Source: Gammaproteobacteria bacterium (GTDB lineage Bacteria; Pseudomonadota; Gammaproteobacteria; Steroidobacterales; GCA-2729495). Taken from it: a stretch of DNA of 62,308 bases. The DNA lies in the NCBI GenBank assembly GCA_030426355.1, contig JAUHYQ010000007.1, positions 1 to 62,308 on the forward strand, written 5' to 3'. Position 1 is the first letter of the stretch, and each line of letters opens with the position of its first letter. The position numbers and the translations under genes were made by a program. The notes under the pieces are model-generated. The model was not told where the DNA came from. It did no database searches and was given only the letters and a program-made list of their open reading frames with translations. Shown here piece by piece: positions 1 to 7,010 of this stretch.

Positions 1-126
1 ACCTAACCAGTTGGGGCAAAATGCTCCCTTCGGTCGCCGGACGCGCCAAAAGCGGCGCGTCCTCTGCGCTGGACAGTCTGCAGCGACCGCGCCGCTTTCG
101 CCGCGCCCCTGCCCAAGGCGTTATAT
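1..126 (+). repeat. attC site (126 bp, long form)
   Basis: R'' ACCTAAC at 1-7 and R' GTTATAT at 120-126. The L arms TTGGGGCA and TGCCCAAG pair with one extra G, the usual extrahelical base. The long centre carries nested GCGCC/GGCGC palindromes shared with the other 126-bp site at 1035. It closes a cassette whose gene lies outside the window. Confidence 0.93.
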
Positions 127-445
127 GACTTTCTCCCCAAACCGATCAGAAAGTCAGGGTTGGCCGCACGAATTCGGCGGAATGCTAAAGTAATGCCTCA
201 ATCAAGCGAATCGGTCCACAAACGACGGTAGCAGCGTTGCGAAAATTTTCCTACCTTGAAGAAGAACAGTCGAATGAAGAGCTCGCTCTTCAGTTGGCTG
301 TTCTTCTTCAAGGCCTGAACACCGTTTCCGGTCCGTGTCGGTGGTGGCTGTCCGGCCTGTCTGCCGCGTCATATAACCAGTTAGGGCTATTCGCTCACTG
401 CGTTCGCCGGACGTCACGCTTCGCGTGCCGCCTCAGCCCAAGGCG
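121..445 (+). other. ORF-less integron cassette with two hairpins
   Basis: This cassette is bounded by GTTATAT (120) and its matching R'' ATATAAC (371), yet holds no convincing coding frame; the open frames that cross it run into the attC sites. It contains two strong inverted repeats. The first is an 8-bp stem, 127-134 with 148-155. The second is a 16-bp perfect stem, 254-269 with 298-313, enclosing another 8-bp stem, 275-282 with 285-292, so 254-313 can fold into one 60-nt rod. No U-tract follows, so it is not a typical intrinsic terminator. A structured small RNA is a reasonable inference; transcription is not shown. Confidence 0.6.
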
Positions 446-451
446 TTATAA
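371..451 (+). repeat. attC site
   Basis: R'' ATATAAC at 371-377 is the reverse complement of the GTTATAT that opens its own cassette at 120. R' GTTATAA is at 445-451. The L arms TTAGGGCT and AGCCCAAG pair. Length 81 bp, the modal size here. Confidence 0.93.
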
Positions 452-454
452 AGC

Positions 455-1024
455 ATGAGCCAGCCGAGCAAAAAACATGTGAAGCTCGAGCATGAGTTGA
501 TCGCTTATGCCGAGCACTGGGATACAGCAACAAAGCTTCTGGACCGGGCGGTCGAACAAAAGCGCGGTGCGTACCATCAGCGCTTAGCGGCACTAGCATT
601 TATGGCCTTCTCATTTGAGGCGCTTCTAAATCATATCGGAGAGAGGCTTTTCGAGTGTTGGGACGATCTGGAGACACTGAATGTCCCAGCCAAAGTTAAC
701 GTCATTTGCGAGAAAATTGGCGTGAAACCGGATTACGGTTCTGTTCCTTGGCAAGTTGTTCCCCGATTAGTTGCATTCAGAAATCAGCTTGTACATTCCA
801 AAGATGAAATATTGCGCGAGGAAGCCCGCCTTTATGGGAAGAAATACGAAGAGTTTTTAAATACGTTTCTAAAAACGAATTGGCAAAAAGAGGCGGCAGA
901 GGACAAGGTCGCGGAAATTCGTACACAATTGGAGCAGCTCTGTCGAAAATTGTGGGATTCCAGCGGACAGAATCCAGCGAGGCTTTTCGCAACAGGTTTT
1001 CAACATGGTTCTACTAAGGTGTAG
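455..1024 (+). CDS. HEPN-domain protein, cassette-borne
   Basis: A 189-residue, mostly helical soluble protein that starts 4 bp after the R' box. Residues 109-114 read R-N-Q-L-V-H, the R-N-x3-H signature of HEPN domains. In that superfamily the Arg and His form an RNase active site in toxins and antiviral effectors. A basic, helical N-terminus precedes a helix rich in Phe and Leu (about 45-65). No antitoxin such as an MNT nucleotidyltransferase shares the cassette, which argues against a standard HEPN/MNT pair. The family (HEPN fold) is inferred from the motif and helical content; the substrate is unknown. The gene has no clear ribosome-binding site of its own. Confidence 0.7.
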   Translation: MSQPSKKHVKLEHELIAYAEHWDTATKLLDRAVEQKRGAYHQRLAALAFMAFSFEALLNHIGERLFECWDDLETLNVPAKVNVICEKIGVKPDYGSVPWQVVPRLVAFRNQLVHSKDEILREEARLYGKKYEEFLNTFLKTNWQKEAAEDKVAEIRTQLEQLCRKLWDSSGQNPARLFATGFQHGSTKV

Positions 1025-1034
1025 AAATAATGCT

Positions 1035-1160
1035 TTATAACCAGTGTGGGCAGTTCGCACGCTTCGCGTGCCGGACGCGCCAAAAGCGGCGCGTCCTTTG
1101 CAGCAGAGACTATGCTGCGGCCGCGCCGCTTTCGTCGCGCCGCTGCCACAGGCGTTAATA
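1035..1160 (+). repeat. attC site (126 bp, long form)
   Basis: R'' TTATAAC at 1035-1041 matches the GTTATAA start of its cassette at 445. R' GTTAATA is at 1154-1160. The arms TGTGGGCAG and CTGCCACA pair with one extra G. The centre resembles that of the site at 1-126. Confidence 0.93.
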
Positions 1161-1163
1161 GCC

Positions 1164-1490
1164 ATGCAGATGTCGCACCAAGATTTTGTTGATCGTAAGC
1201 GGCATGAGGCAGGAGACGTCGCGAGAAAGATGTTGTCCGGCGAAGTAGACTATCTCGAAGGGGCAATCGAGCTAAGCTCATTGTTACGATTGGCCGAGTT
1301 AGACGACACGTTTACCAAATTCGCTACTGTCTCAAGCGAGATTGACTCGCTTCCTATTGGGGAAGTCCGCCGGCATTGGAGCCAGGCGGCTCTGGAAAAG
1401 CTTCAGCCAGAGATCGAAGAAGCTACTGCGTGGGCAAAAGAACTGTCACTTAGTGAGTGCGAGAGGCTAGCCAAAGAGCATGGCAATTAA
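1164..1490 (+). CDS. Hypothetical cassette protein, DUF2489-like
   Basis: A 108-residue acidic helical protein without signal peptide or membrane segment. The start chosen is the ATG 9 bp into the cassette; a longer upstream frame would run through the attC site and is rejected. The stretch around residues 55-75 (SSEIDSLPIGEVRRHWS) resembles small soluble proteins I associate with DUF2489, but I recognise it only loosely. Its TAA stop lies inside the R'' box of the following attC site. Function unknown. Confidence 0.75.
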   Translation: MQMSHQDFVDRKRHEAGDVARKMLSGEVDYLEGAIELSSLLRLAELDDTFTKFATVSSEIDSLPIGEVRRHWSQAALEKLQPEIEEATAWAKELSLSECERLAKEHGN

Positions 1491-1565
1491 CCAGTTGGGG
1501 CAAACCACTCGCTGCGCTCGTTGGACGCGCCGCTTCGCGCGCGCCCTTTGCCCAAGGCGTTAGGT
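1485..1565 (+). repeat. attC site
   Basis: R'' AATTAAC at 1485-1491 differs by one base from the perfect partner of its cassette's GTTAATA. R' GTTAGGT is at 1559-1565. The arms TTGGGGCAA and TTGCCCAA pair with one extra G. The stop codon of the upstream gene is at 1488-1490. Confidence 0.93.
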
Positions 1566-1578
1566 TTCTTAGCCCACT

Positions 1579-1974
1579 ATGAACTGTTCCATCAAAGCAA
1601 TAGGTGTACACACAGAGCCGCAGCCCGACGGGGGCCTAACATGGTCGCATCAAAAGCATGGCAAGCTAGAGATTGGTGAAAAATTTCTGAGGTTTGGTGA
1701 GCTTGAGATTGCTATCAATACCATAGAAAACGCTGTATTCAATGCAGAACGACAAATTCTCAAGGACACTCGAACCCTGCTATTTGAGTGTAATGATTTC
1801 AGCTACCAGTTTTTCCTTCTGGAGCCATTGCCAGAGTCCTACAGATTCCCGTTTGAGGCGACATATACGTCAAACCAATCATTTACCGGAAGATTAACCA
1901 AGCTTGCGGGTTTGCTATTAGTTGCTGGCTTAGCCATTCAACTTGTTGCTGCTGTGTTAGAGGCATTTCTGTGA
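1579..1974 (+). CDS. Unknown cassette protein with C-terminal membrane anchor
   Basis: A 131-residue protein with no N-terminal signal. The first 100 residues look like a soluble beta-rich domain with alternating short hydrophobic strands; residues about 106-131 form one hydrophobic helix ending in EAFL. This is the layout of a tail-anchored inner-membrane protein. I do not recognise the family. It is the only gene in its cassette and starts 20 bp after the cassette boundary. Confidence 0.75.
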   Translation: MNCSIKAIGVHTEPQPDGGLTWSHQKHGKLEIGEKFLRFGELEIAINTIENAVFNAERQILKDTRTLLFECNDFSYQFFLLEPLPESYRFPFEATYTSNQSFTGRLTKLAGLLLVAGLAIQLVAAVLEAFL

Positions 1975-1975
1975 A

Positions 1976-2056
1976 ACCTAACCAGTTGGGGCAAACCACT
2001 CGCTGCGCTCGTTGGACGCCGCGCTTCGCGCGCGCCCTTTGCCCAAGGCGTTATGT
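1976..2056 (+). repeat. attC site
   Basis: R'' ACCTAAC at 1976-1982, preceded by AA, matches the GTTAGGTTT start at 1559. R' GTTATGT is at 2050-2056. Centre nearly identical to the sites at 1485 and 2441. Confidence 0.94.
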
Positions 2057-2082
2057 GTCTTTAGATAATAGCGAGAATACTC

Positions 2083-2409
2083 ATGGCAATATTTGCGCTT
2101 AATCTGTTCGATATCTCCGATCGAGATGAGTATTTGGCGTATTCCCGACGTTCGCCGAAAGAGGTTCAGGCTCATGGTGGACGTGTTGTCGCACTAGGCA
2201 AATTTCGGGAAGCGGCGACCGGGGATATCACGCCGAGAACTGTTTTTGTTCTTGTCGAGTGGGAATCGAAGGAAGCATTTGATAGTTACTGTAACGACCC
2301 AGCGCTGGCCGATCTTCACCCACACCGAATCAATGGCACCAGCAACTACATCTGGCACCTTTTCGACAAGCTAGATGATCTTCGCCCGATACTAAAGGCG
2401 TTATCGTGA
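2083..2409 (+). CDS. DUF1330-type dimeric alpha/beta-barrel protein
   Basis: A 108-residue soluble protein. The N-terminal strand, the D-E-Y-L-A-Y-S helix, the A-H-G-G-R-V-V-A-L-G strand pair and the V-L-V-E-W-E strand fit DUF1330, a small ferredoxin-like fold related to antibiotic-biosynthesis monooxygenase domains. The biochemical role of the family is not established. Its cassette starts at 2051 and the attC follows 30 bp after the stop. Single-gene cassette, no own promoter recognised. Confidence 0.75.
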   Translation: MAIFALNLFDISDRDEYLAYSRRSPKEVQAHGGRVVALGKFREAATGDITPRTVFVLVEWESKEAFDSYCNDPALADLHPHRINGTSNYIWHLFDKLDDLRPILKALS

Positions 2410-2440
2410 TTGAAGCCCCAATGAACCCAGCGATAGCGAC

Positions 2441-2521
2441 ACATAACCAGTTGGGGCAAACCACTCGCTGTGCTCGTTGGACGCCGCGCTACGCGCGCGC
2501 CCTTTGCCCAAGGCGTTAGGT
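2441..2521 (+). repeat. attC site
   Basis: R'' ACATAAC at 2441-2447 is the exact partner of its cassette's GTTATGT. R' GTTAGGT is at 2515-2521. L arms TTGGGGCAA and TTGCCCAA. Confidence 0.94.
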
Positions 2522-2529
2522 GCACAGTG

Positions 2530-3117
2530 ATGAAAACGCTAATAGTTCTCGCTATTTTGGCTCTCACAGGGTGCGCTGCGGTTCAGGAGTCACCTGATCT
2601 AGAGTTTGATTGGACTGAACGACCGGACTTTCTGAAGCTTCGTAATGACTTTGGCTGGTCCGACGATTGGTCAGCGCGTTGTCAGCTTGGACGACCTGCA
2701 GGTGAGATGGCTAGCGCGATGAACAGCGAGTCTTGGGAAGAGGCGGCAAAGATCGGGCTGAAATGGGTAAAGAGATGCCCAATCGATATTCGCGGTCACT
2801 ATTACACCGCGATATCCCTTTCGGAGCTGGGGCGAGATGTGGAGGCGGAAAACCATATAGCCTGGATGGAAGGATTGATGGATTCAATTGTTGAATCCGG
2901 AGATGGGAATAGCTGTGAAACAGCATATGTTGTCATTTCTATTTCCGAAGAGTACGACGCACTCATGTTGTTTGGCTTGGAGAGAAAAAGTCAGGCCTTG
3001 GTCTCGGGCCCGATGATGTGCGATCTGATAACCGCTGTAGAAGAGGATGGCGAGGAAGTTTCTATCTACTTCAACCCGGCCGCTCATTTCGCTCGATTGG
3101 CAAAGATTCTGAAATAA
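2530..3117 (+). CDS. DUF4919-like lipoprotein, cassette-borne
   Basis: A 195-residue predicted lipoprotein. The start chosen is ATG-AAA-ACG, 14 bp into the cassette, giving a short signal peptide ending in L-T-G-C (Cys15) with Ala at +2, consistent with outer-membrane sorting. A longer frame upstream crosses the attC site. The middle has helix pairs like a TPR (residues about 75-110), and the part reading GNSCETAYVVISISEEY resembles DUF4919 proteins. Function of that family is unknown. Two Cys pairs in the mature protein could form disulphides. Confidence 0.75.
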   Translation: MKTLIVLAILALTGCAAVQESPDLEFDWTERPDFLKLRNDFGWSDDWSARCQLGRPAGEMASAMNSESWEEAAKIGLKWVKRCPIDIRGHYYTAISLSELGRDVEAENHIAWMEGLMDSIVESGDGNSCETAYVVISISEEYDALMLFGLERKSQALVSGPMMCDLITAVEEDGEEVSIYFNPAAHFARLAKILK

Positions 3118-3136
3118 CGATGCCTTTAGCAAATGC

Positions 3137-3250
3137 ACCTAACCAGTGTGGTCTGTTCGCTCCCTACGGTCGCGGGACGCGCTATCCTGTCACGCCGCTT
3201 GCATACGCAACCGTCGCGCCAGTCGCGCGCCCCAGCCACAGGCGTTATGC
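3137..3250 (+). repeat. attC site (114 bp)
   Basis: R'' ACCTAAC at 3137-3143, within TGCACCTAAC, is the full 10-base partner of the cassette start GTTAGGTGCA. R' GTTATGC is at 3244-3250. The arms TGTGGTCTG and CAGCCACA pair with an extra T. Confidence 0.93.
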
Positions 3251-3268
3251 GTCTAATTTGAAGCCAGT

Positions 3269-3682
3269 ATGAAACCCAGAATCAGCATGATTACGTTGGG
3301 CGTGAAAGATGTGCAGGCATCTGCAGAGTTCTATGAAAAAGGGCTGGGCTTTCCACGTATAGATTCTGAGCCCACAGTCGCGTTCTTTGACCTCAACGGC
3401 TCTTGGCTAGGGCTTTATGGTCGTGATGCTCTGGCAGAGGATGCCACCGTCTCTCCTAATGGCAGTGGGTTCGATGGTTTCGCGCTCGCTCATAATGTGC
3501 ATTCCGAGTCCGAGGTAGACGAGGTGTTTAATACCGCCATTCAAGCCGGGGCAAAATCTGTAAAGGAACCTCAGAAAGTATTTTGGGGTGGGTACAGTGG
3601 TTACTTCGCAGACCCCGATGGGCATCTTTGGGAAGTGGCGCACAACCCACACCTCTGGATTGGGCCGCATGACGACGCATAA
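3269..3682 (+). CDS. VOC (glyoxalase/bleomycin-resistance) family protein
   Basis: A 137-residue single-subunit VOC protein with two beta-alpha-beta-beta-beta modules. The opening MITLGVKDVQASAEFYEKGLG and the closing GYFADPDGHLWEVAHNP are typical of the superfamily, which includes glyoxalase I, dioxygenases and drug-binding resistance proteins. Metal ligands and substrate cannot be assigned. The TAA stop is supplied by the R'' box of its attC. The first 26 bases of the gene have a 23/26 relative at 10193-10218, where a similar gene start is fused to an esterase gene. Confidence 0.85.
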   Translation: MKPRISMITLGVKDVQASAEFYEKGLGFPRIDSEPTVAFFDLNGSWLGLYGRDALAEDATVSPNGSGFDGFALAHNVHSESEVDEVFNTAIQAGAKSVKEPQKVFWGGYSGYFADPDGHLWEVAHNPHLWIGPHDDA

Positions 3683-3757
3683 CCAGTTGGGGCAAACCGT
3701 TCGCTTCGCTCACTGGACTGCGCGCTTCGCGCGCGTCCTTTGCCCAAGGCGTTAGGT
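3677..3757 (+). repeat. attC site
   Basis: R'' GCATAAC at 3677-3683 is the exact partner of GTTATGC. R' GTTAGGT is at 3751-3757. The stop codon of the VOC gene lies inside R''. Confidence 0.94.
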
Positions 3758-3765
3758 GCCTGGTT

Positions 3766-4329
3766 GTGCAAACAGAAACGCCAACAACAATGAACGAAAC
3801 AAGGCGCATAGAAGGCATAGGCGCTCTTGCCGACGGCCAAGCAGTATTTTTTCAGGTTTCAGTAAAGAAACTTGTCATCATGTTTTTCGTGACGATGGGT
3901 CTTTATCAAATCTACTGGTTCTACAAACATTGGTCCATTGTTCAAGAACGGGAATGCAGCACGATTTGGCCTATTGCACGTGCAATCTTTTCCCTCTTCT
4001 TTTGCTATGGGCTATTTGGCCGCATCTACGACAGCGCTTCAGCGCAGGGGATAACGCTTAGAGTTCCGGCCGGAGGGATAGCTATCCTCTACATATTGGG
4101 AACAGTTTTTGTTTATTTGCCAGACGATTTTTGGGTGTGGGTGTCCTTTATTGTCGTTCCGTTTTCCCTAGCACTTATACAGGACACAGCAAATAAATTG
4201 TGCGTAATGATTACTCCCAATCTGGATAGGAATAGCAATTTTTCAGGCTGGAATATATTGGCAATCGTCACCGGCGGGTTATTATTATTGCTTGCGGCCA
4301 TCGGCAGCTTTTTTCCAGCAGATGTTTAA
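3766..4329 (+). CDS. Cassette membrane protein, DUF4234-like motif
   Basis: A 187-residue polytopic membrane protein with about four hydrophobic segments (near 32-50, 65-80, 100-120, 160-182). The motif MGLYQIYWFYKHW after the first segment resembles that of DUF4234-type proteins, whose role is unknown. The annotated start is GTG at 3766; an in-frame ATG at 3790 is an equally plausible start and would remove eight polar residues. Single gene in its cassette, ending 4 bp before R''. Confidence 0.75.
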   Translation: MQTETPTTMNETRRIEGIGALADGQAVFFQVSVKKLVIMFFVTMGLYQIYWFYKHWSIVQERECSTIWPIARAIFSLFFCYGLFGRIYDSASAQGITLRVPAGGIAILYILGTVFVYLPDDFWVWVSFIVVPFSLALIQDTANKLCVMITPNLDRNSNFSGWNILAIVTGGLLLLLAAIGSFFPADV

Positions 4330-4332
4330 GGC

Positions 4333-4413
4333 ACCTAACCAGTTGGGGCAAAGGGCTCGCTGCGCGAGCGGGACGTCTGGCTTCGCCAGCCGCCCCTGCC
4401 CAAGGCGTTAGGT
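4333..4413 (+). repeat. attC site
   Basis: R'' ACCTAAC at 4333-4339, within GGCACCTAAC, pairs with the cassette start GTTAGGTGCC. R' GTTAGGT is at 4407-4413. L arms GGGGCA and TGCCC. Confidence 0.93.
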
Positions 4414-4427
4414 GGCGGGGCTACAAA

Positions 4428-4862
4428 GTGCATCGATCTACCTGGCTGCCCATCGCCGGAGCACTTTTCTCGCTTTGGTACTGTTTTAACGTTTGGGCGT
4501 CCCACCAGATGGAGACGTGCACTATGGGAGACACAGACGGATATTTGGGCGGGCTAATTCTTGGTGGACCAGGAGCTCTTTTGGCTTTAATCATACTTGC
4601 CGCCAACTGGACCGGGGTTCGCTGGCTCAGGCTAAGCTATTTGGTCGCAGCCATGCCGGCGATACTTTTGCTCTTTCTAGTCGTCCCCTGGTTCTTGTCG
4701 GCTACAGTTGCTGGGCATCACCTGTGTGGTCCTGACTACGATAGCTATTTGGCATCATCGCCGGTCATTGAAAGATATCTGCCGGCTTTGCACTTAGCTA
4801 TTTGTTGCGCTATTACATTGGTTTCATGGAGTTCTTTCAGGCGAGTCAGCAATGTCACCTAA
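4428..4862 (+). CDS. Unknown four-helix membrane protein, cassette-borne
   Basis: A 144-residue integral membrane protein starting at GTG and ending in the TAA of the next R'' box. Four hydrophobic segments are visible: about 7-24, 40-60, 67-95 and 118-136. A polar loop after the first segment carries CTMGDTDGYLGG, and the last loop has a Cys near position 100. I do not recognise the family. No own promoter is evident, so expression probably depends on read-through within the array. Confidence 0.7.
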   Translation: MHRSTWLPIAGALFSLWYCFNVWASHQMETCTMGDTDGYLGGLILGGPGALLALIILAANWTGVRWLRLSYLVAAMPAILLLFLVVPWFLSATVAGHHLCGPDYDSYLASSPVIERYLPALHLAICCAITLVSWSSFRRVSNVT

Positions 4863-4949
4863 CCAGCGCAAGCAATTTGGCCCTGCTACGCAGGGCCGGG
4901 ACGTCAAAAGCGCTACGCGCTTTCGCCGCCCCTGTTGCGGGCGTTATGT
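4857..4949 (+). repeat. attC site (93 bp, variant arms)
   Basis: R'' ACCTAAC at 4857-4863 matches its cassette start GTTAGGT. R' GTTATGT is at 4943-4949. The arms here are CGCAAGCA and TGTTGCG, different from most sites but still complementary with one extra base, so the arms have co-varied. Confidence 0.9.
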
Positions 4950-4982
4950 TTCTATTTCAATTTCTTCTCTCGAGGAAAAGAC

Positions 4983-5354
4983 ATGAGTTTAAGAGCTCTC
5001 GCACTATCCTTAGCGTTTCTCTGCATCGGCTGTCAGTCGTCAGGAGAGCTTAAACCGGTATCACAATTAGCACCTGGTGTTGCTGAGGAGGGTTCGCTGG
5101 CTAATCAGCAGCTAATCCGCGATACAACCGCTGGGCTTGCCAGCGCCATCAAAGATTCGGAAATTACCAGTGAAACGAAAGTATTAAAGTTTGTTATTCA
5201 ACAGCCTGTAGGCGAGCCAGGATCTCGAGCGTGGCGAGAAATGTGGGTAGTTGATCCTGAGGGGCTAAGCCGATCGTTTCTTATTACCTTCCGTGAGTCT
5301 GGCTTGGGCGCAGCAAATTTCGAAATTCAACAAATGCAAAACCAAACTCAGTGA
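4983..5354 (+). CDS. Small putative lipoprotein, cassette-borne
   Basis: A 123-residue secreted protein. The chosen ATG follows a good ribosome-binding site (GAGGAAA, 5-6 bp spacing); an upstream in-frame ATG lies in the attC region and is rejected. The signal region ends in C-I-G-C (Cys17), a slightly off-consensus lipobox because Cys rather than Leu is at -3. The mature part holds a helix (residues about 45-60) then beta strands around WREMWVVDPEG and FLITFRESG. Family not recognised. Confidence 0.75.
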   Translation: MSLRALALSLAFLCIGCQSSGELKPVSQLAPGVAEEGSLANQQLIRDTTAGLASAIKDSEITSETKVLKFVIQQPVGEPGSRAWREMWVVDPEGLSRSFLITFRESGLGAANFEIQQMQNQTQ

Positions 5355-5364
5355 CTGTAACGAA

Positions 5365-5445
5365 ACATAACCAGTGTGGGCTAGCCGCTCCCTTCGGTCG
5401 CTGGACGTCTGGCTTCGCCAGTCGCCCCAGCCACAGGCGTTATAT
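5365..5445 (+). repeat. attC site
   Basis: R'' ACATAAC at 5365-5371 is the partner of GTTATGT. R' GTTATAT is at 5439-5445. Arms TGTGGGCT and AGCCACA pair with an extra G, the second arm type found in this array. Confidence 0.93.
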
Positions 5446-5456
5446 GCAGCGGTAAT

Positions 5457-5951
5457 ATGTCGATAGAGATCCGACTCATCGAAGAATCTGATATCCCAGC
5501 CTTCAGGTCGGCTGTCGATTCAGTAGCTCGAGAGAAGCGTTGGCTTCTCACAGCAGAAGCACCACCGCTGGATCAGGCTCAGGTCTTCGTTCGCAATAAC
5601 ATAGCGTCTGGCTATGCGCAGTATGTTGCGTATGTTGGCCCCGAGCTGGTTGGCTGGGCAGATATCATTCCGCGTCAGGTTGAATCCCTCGCACATACAG
5701 GCGTGCTTGGAATGGGTGTAATCTTGGGGCACCGAGGCAAAGGCATTGGAAAGTCACTGCTGCAACGGACAATAGAACATTCCTGGCGCAACGGTCTGAA
5801 GCGAATAGAGTTAGAGGTTTTTGCTAACAACCACGCTGCCATTTCACTGTACGAGAATTCTGGCTTTGTTCACGAAGGCAGAAAAAGGAAAGCGCGGGTA
5901 ATCAACGGCAAGTACATCGATGTTTGTATCATGGCAAATTGCTGCATATAA
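5457..5951 (+). CDS. GNAT-family N-acetyltransferase
   Basis: A 164-residue GNAT protein. The acetyl-CoA pyrophosphate-binding motif R-G-K-G-I-G is at residues 93-98 after the GVILGH strand, and the C-terminal NNHAAISLYENSGFVHEGRKRKA is typical of RimI/YhhY-like members that acetylate amines of small molecules or proteins. The substrate is not predictable. The stop codon lies in the R'' box of its own attC. GNAT genes are frequent integron cassette cargo and some confer drug resistance; nothing here points to a particular drug. Confidence 0.9.
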   Translation: MSIEIRLIEESDIPAFRSAVDSVAREKRWLLTAEAPPLDQAQVFVRNNIASGYAQYVAYVGPELVGWADIIPRQVESLAHTGVLGMGVILGHRGKGIGKSLLQRTIEHSWRNGLKRIELEVFANNHAAISLYENSGFVHEGRKRKARVINGKYIDVCIMANCCI

Positions 5952-6026
5952 CCAGTTGGGGCAAAGGGCTCGCTTCGCGAGCGGGACGTCTGGCTTCGCC
6001 AGCCGCCCGAGCCACAGGCGTTAGGT
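5946..6026 (+). repeat. attC site with mismatched arms (hybrid)
   Basis: R'' ATATAAC at 5946-5952 matches its cassette start GTTATAT. R' GTTAGGT is at 6020-6026. The left arm is the TTGGGGCAA type, but the right arm is GAGCCACAGG, the partner of the other arm type. The two arms therefore pair poorly, unlike at neighbouring sites. Confidence 0.88.
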
Positions 6027-6515
6027 GTGCGAAATACGCAAGTCAGCCAGATCCGAATTCGCGCCTACTCGACAGCCGATACTCCGGCACTTCGCCAAAT
6101 CTACCAATCATCAATTAGAGAGCTTGCGCTCGACCACTACTCCTCGGAACAAATTCAAGCTTGGGCCGGCTTCGCCGACAACATTGATACATTTTCAAGC
6201 TGGCTAAACGATTCCCGTGTATTTGTAGCAATCGATGAAAGTGACACACAAGTCGCATTCGGTGGCCTGGAAATGCCCTCTAGAATTTCGTGCCTATTTG
6301 TCTCTCCCCACGCATCGCGATGCGGCGTAGCCAGTTTACTCGTCGAACATCTGCTATCTTTAGAACTGGATAGCGTATCCACAACCTACACAACAGAGGC
6401 ATCAGAGCTATCGAAGCCATTGTTTGAAAAATTTGGTTTTGTGGTTAAAGATATCGAGCACACCAAGGTAAGCGACGTGGCATTTACTCGTTATGCGATG
6501 CAAAAGCACACCTAA
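6027..6515 (+). CDS. GNAT-family N-acetyltransferase
   Basis: A 162-residue GNAT protein that begins with GTG directly behind the R' box. It has the N-terminal IRIRAYSTADTPALRQIY strand-helix and the cofactor motif R-C-G-V-A-S-L-L after the strand LFVSPHA. The C-terminal FEKFGFVVKDIEHTKV matches the usual end of the fold. Its nearest relatives in style are small acetyltransferases of the YafP/PanZ type. The stop codon TAA is within the next R'' box. Unrelated in detail to the GNAT cassette just upstream. Confidence 0.88.
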   Translation: MRNTQVSQIRIRAYSTADTPALRQIYQSSIRELALDHYSSEQIQAWAGFADNIDTFSSWLNDSRVFVAIDESDTQVAFGGLEMPSRISCLFVSPHASRCGVASLLVEHLLSLELDSVSTTYTTEASELSKPLFEKFGFVVKDIEHTKVSDVAFTRYAMQKHT

Positions 6516-6582
6516 CCACTGCGGGCTGTTCGTTCCCTTCGGTTGCGGGACGCCTGGCGTCGTCCGCCGACTTCGGTTACAA
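6510..6582 (+). repeat. Degenerate attC site lacking its right arm
   Basis: R'' ACCTAAC at 6510-6516 perfectly partners the upstream cassette start GTTAGGTGTG, and the left arm TGCGGGCTG is present. The expected right arm and a normal R' box are missing; the best match is GTTACAA at 6576-6582. The next cassette's expected GTTAGGTATG start is also absent, so a deletion probably removed both. Confidence 0.7.
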
Positions 6583-6608
6583 CTGGCAGCTGATATTTGA
6601 GTTTAAGA

Positions 6609-6890
6609 ATGGCGATATTTAATAAGGGCTATTCGGAGTTTATATCTATGTCAGAAAGCAAAAACGAGCAGTATGCGTCCTACGTGAAAAAGGCGTGGAT
6701 TATTTACGCCCTAGTAACTTTTGCAATTATGGTTTTATTAGTTCTGTTTGTTGCCGAGGACAACGAAGAAAGGTTGTTTTACACATTAGCGCCTGCAGTA
6801 GCAGCTTATGCGTTTCGTCCATTGAACAAACCCTTCAGCAATCTCATTTACAAATTTACCGGGGTTTCTCACCCCACAGAGGACAAATGA
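6609..6890 (+). CDS. Small two-helix membrane protein, cassette remnant
   Basis: A 93-residue protein with two hydrophobic segments (about 33-52 and 58-70) and a charged N-terminus. The start is uncertain: ATG at 6609, or ATG at 6648, which is preceded by GGAG at a long spacing and would give MSESKNEQYASYVKKAW. Its cassette has lost its 5' boundary along with the preceding half attC, so the natural start region may be altered. Family not recognised. Confidence 0.6.
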   Translation: MAIFNKGYSEFISMSESKNEQYASYVKKAWIIYALVTFAIMVLLVLFVAEDNEERLFYTLAPAVAAYAFRPLNKPFSNLIYKFTGVSHPTEDK

Positions 6891-6900
6891 GCTGCCGCAT

Positions 6901-6978
6901 ACCTAACCAATGCAATCCAGTCGCTCATTTCTGTCACTGGATGCAGCTGACGCTGCGCCCTTGTTGCGGGAGTTACGC
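6901..6978 (+). repeat. attC site (78 bp, partly degenerate)
   Basis: R'' ACCTAAC at 6901-6907 and R' GTTACGC at 6972-6978. The right arm TTGTTGCGGG resembles that of the site at 4857. The base before R' is changed from the usual GCGTT to GAGTT. Confidence 0.8.
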
Positions 6979-7010
6979 CGCCAAGCTCTTGACATAAGAA
7001 CCAACGCATT

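Noticed and set aside
237-458. 73-residue plus-strand frame (and a 71-residue minus frame) in the ORF-less cassette
   Set aside because: Both are created by the long palindrome, giving near mirror-image peptides, and both run into the attC site.
1-6026. Regularly spaced similar sequences that might be a CRISPR or REP array
   Set aside because: Spacing follows gene lengths, and each copy has R''/R' boxes complementary to its own cassette start, which defines attC sites.
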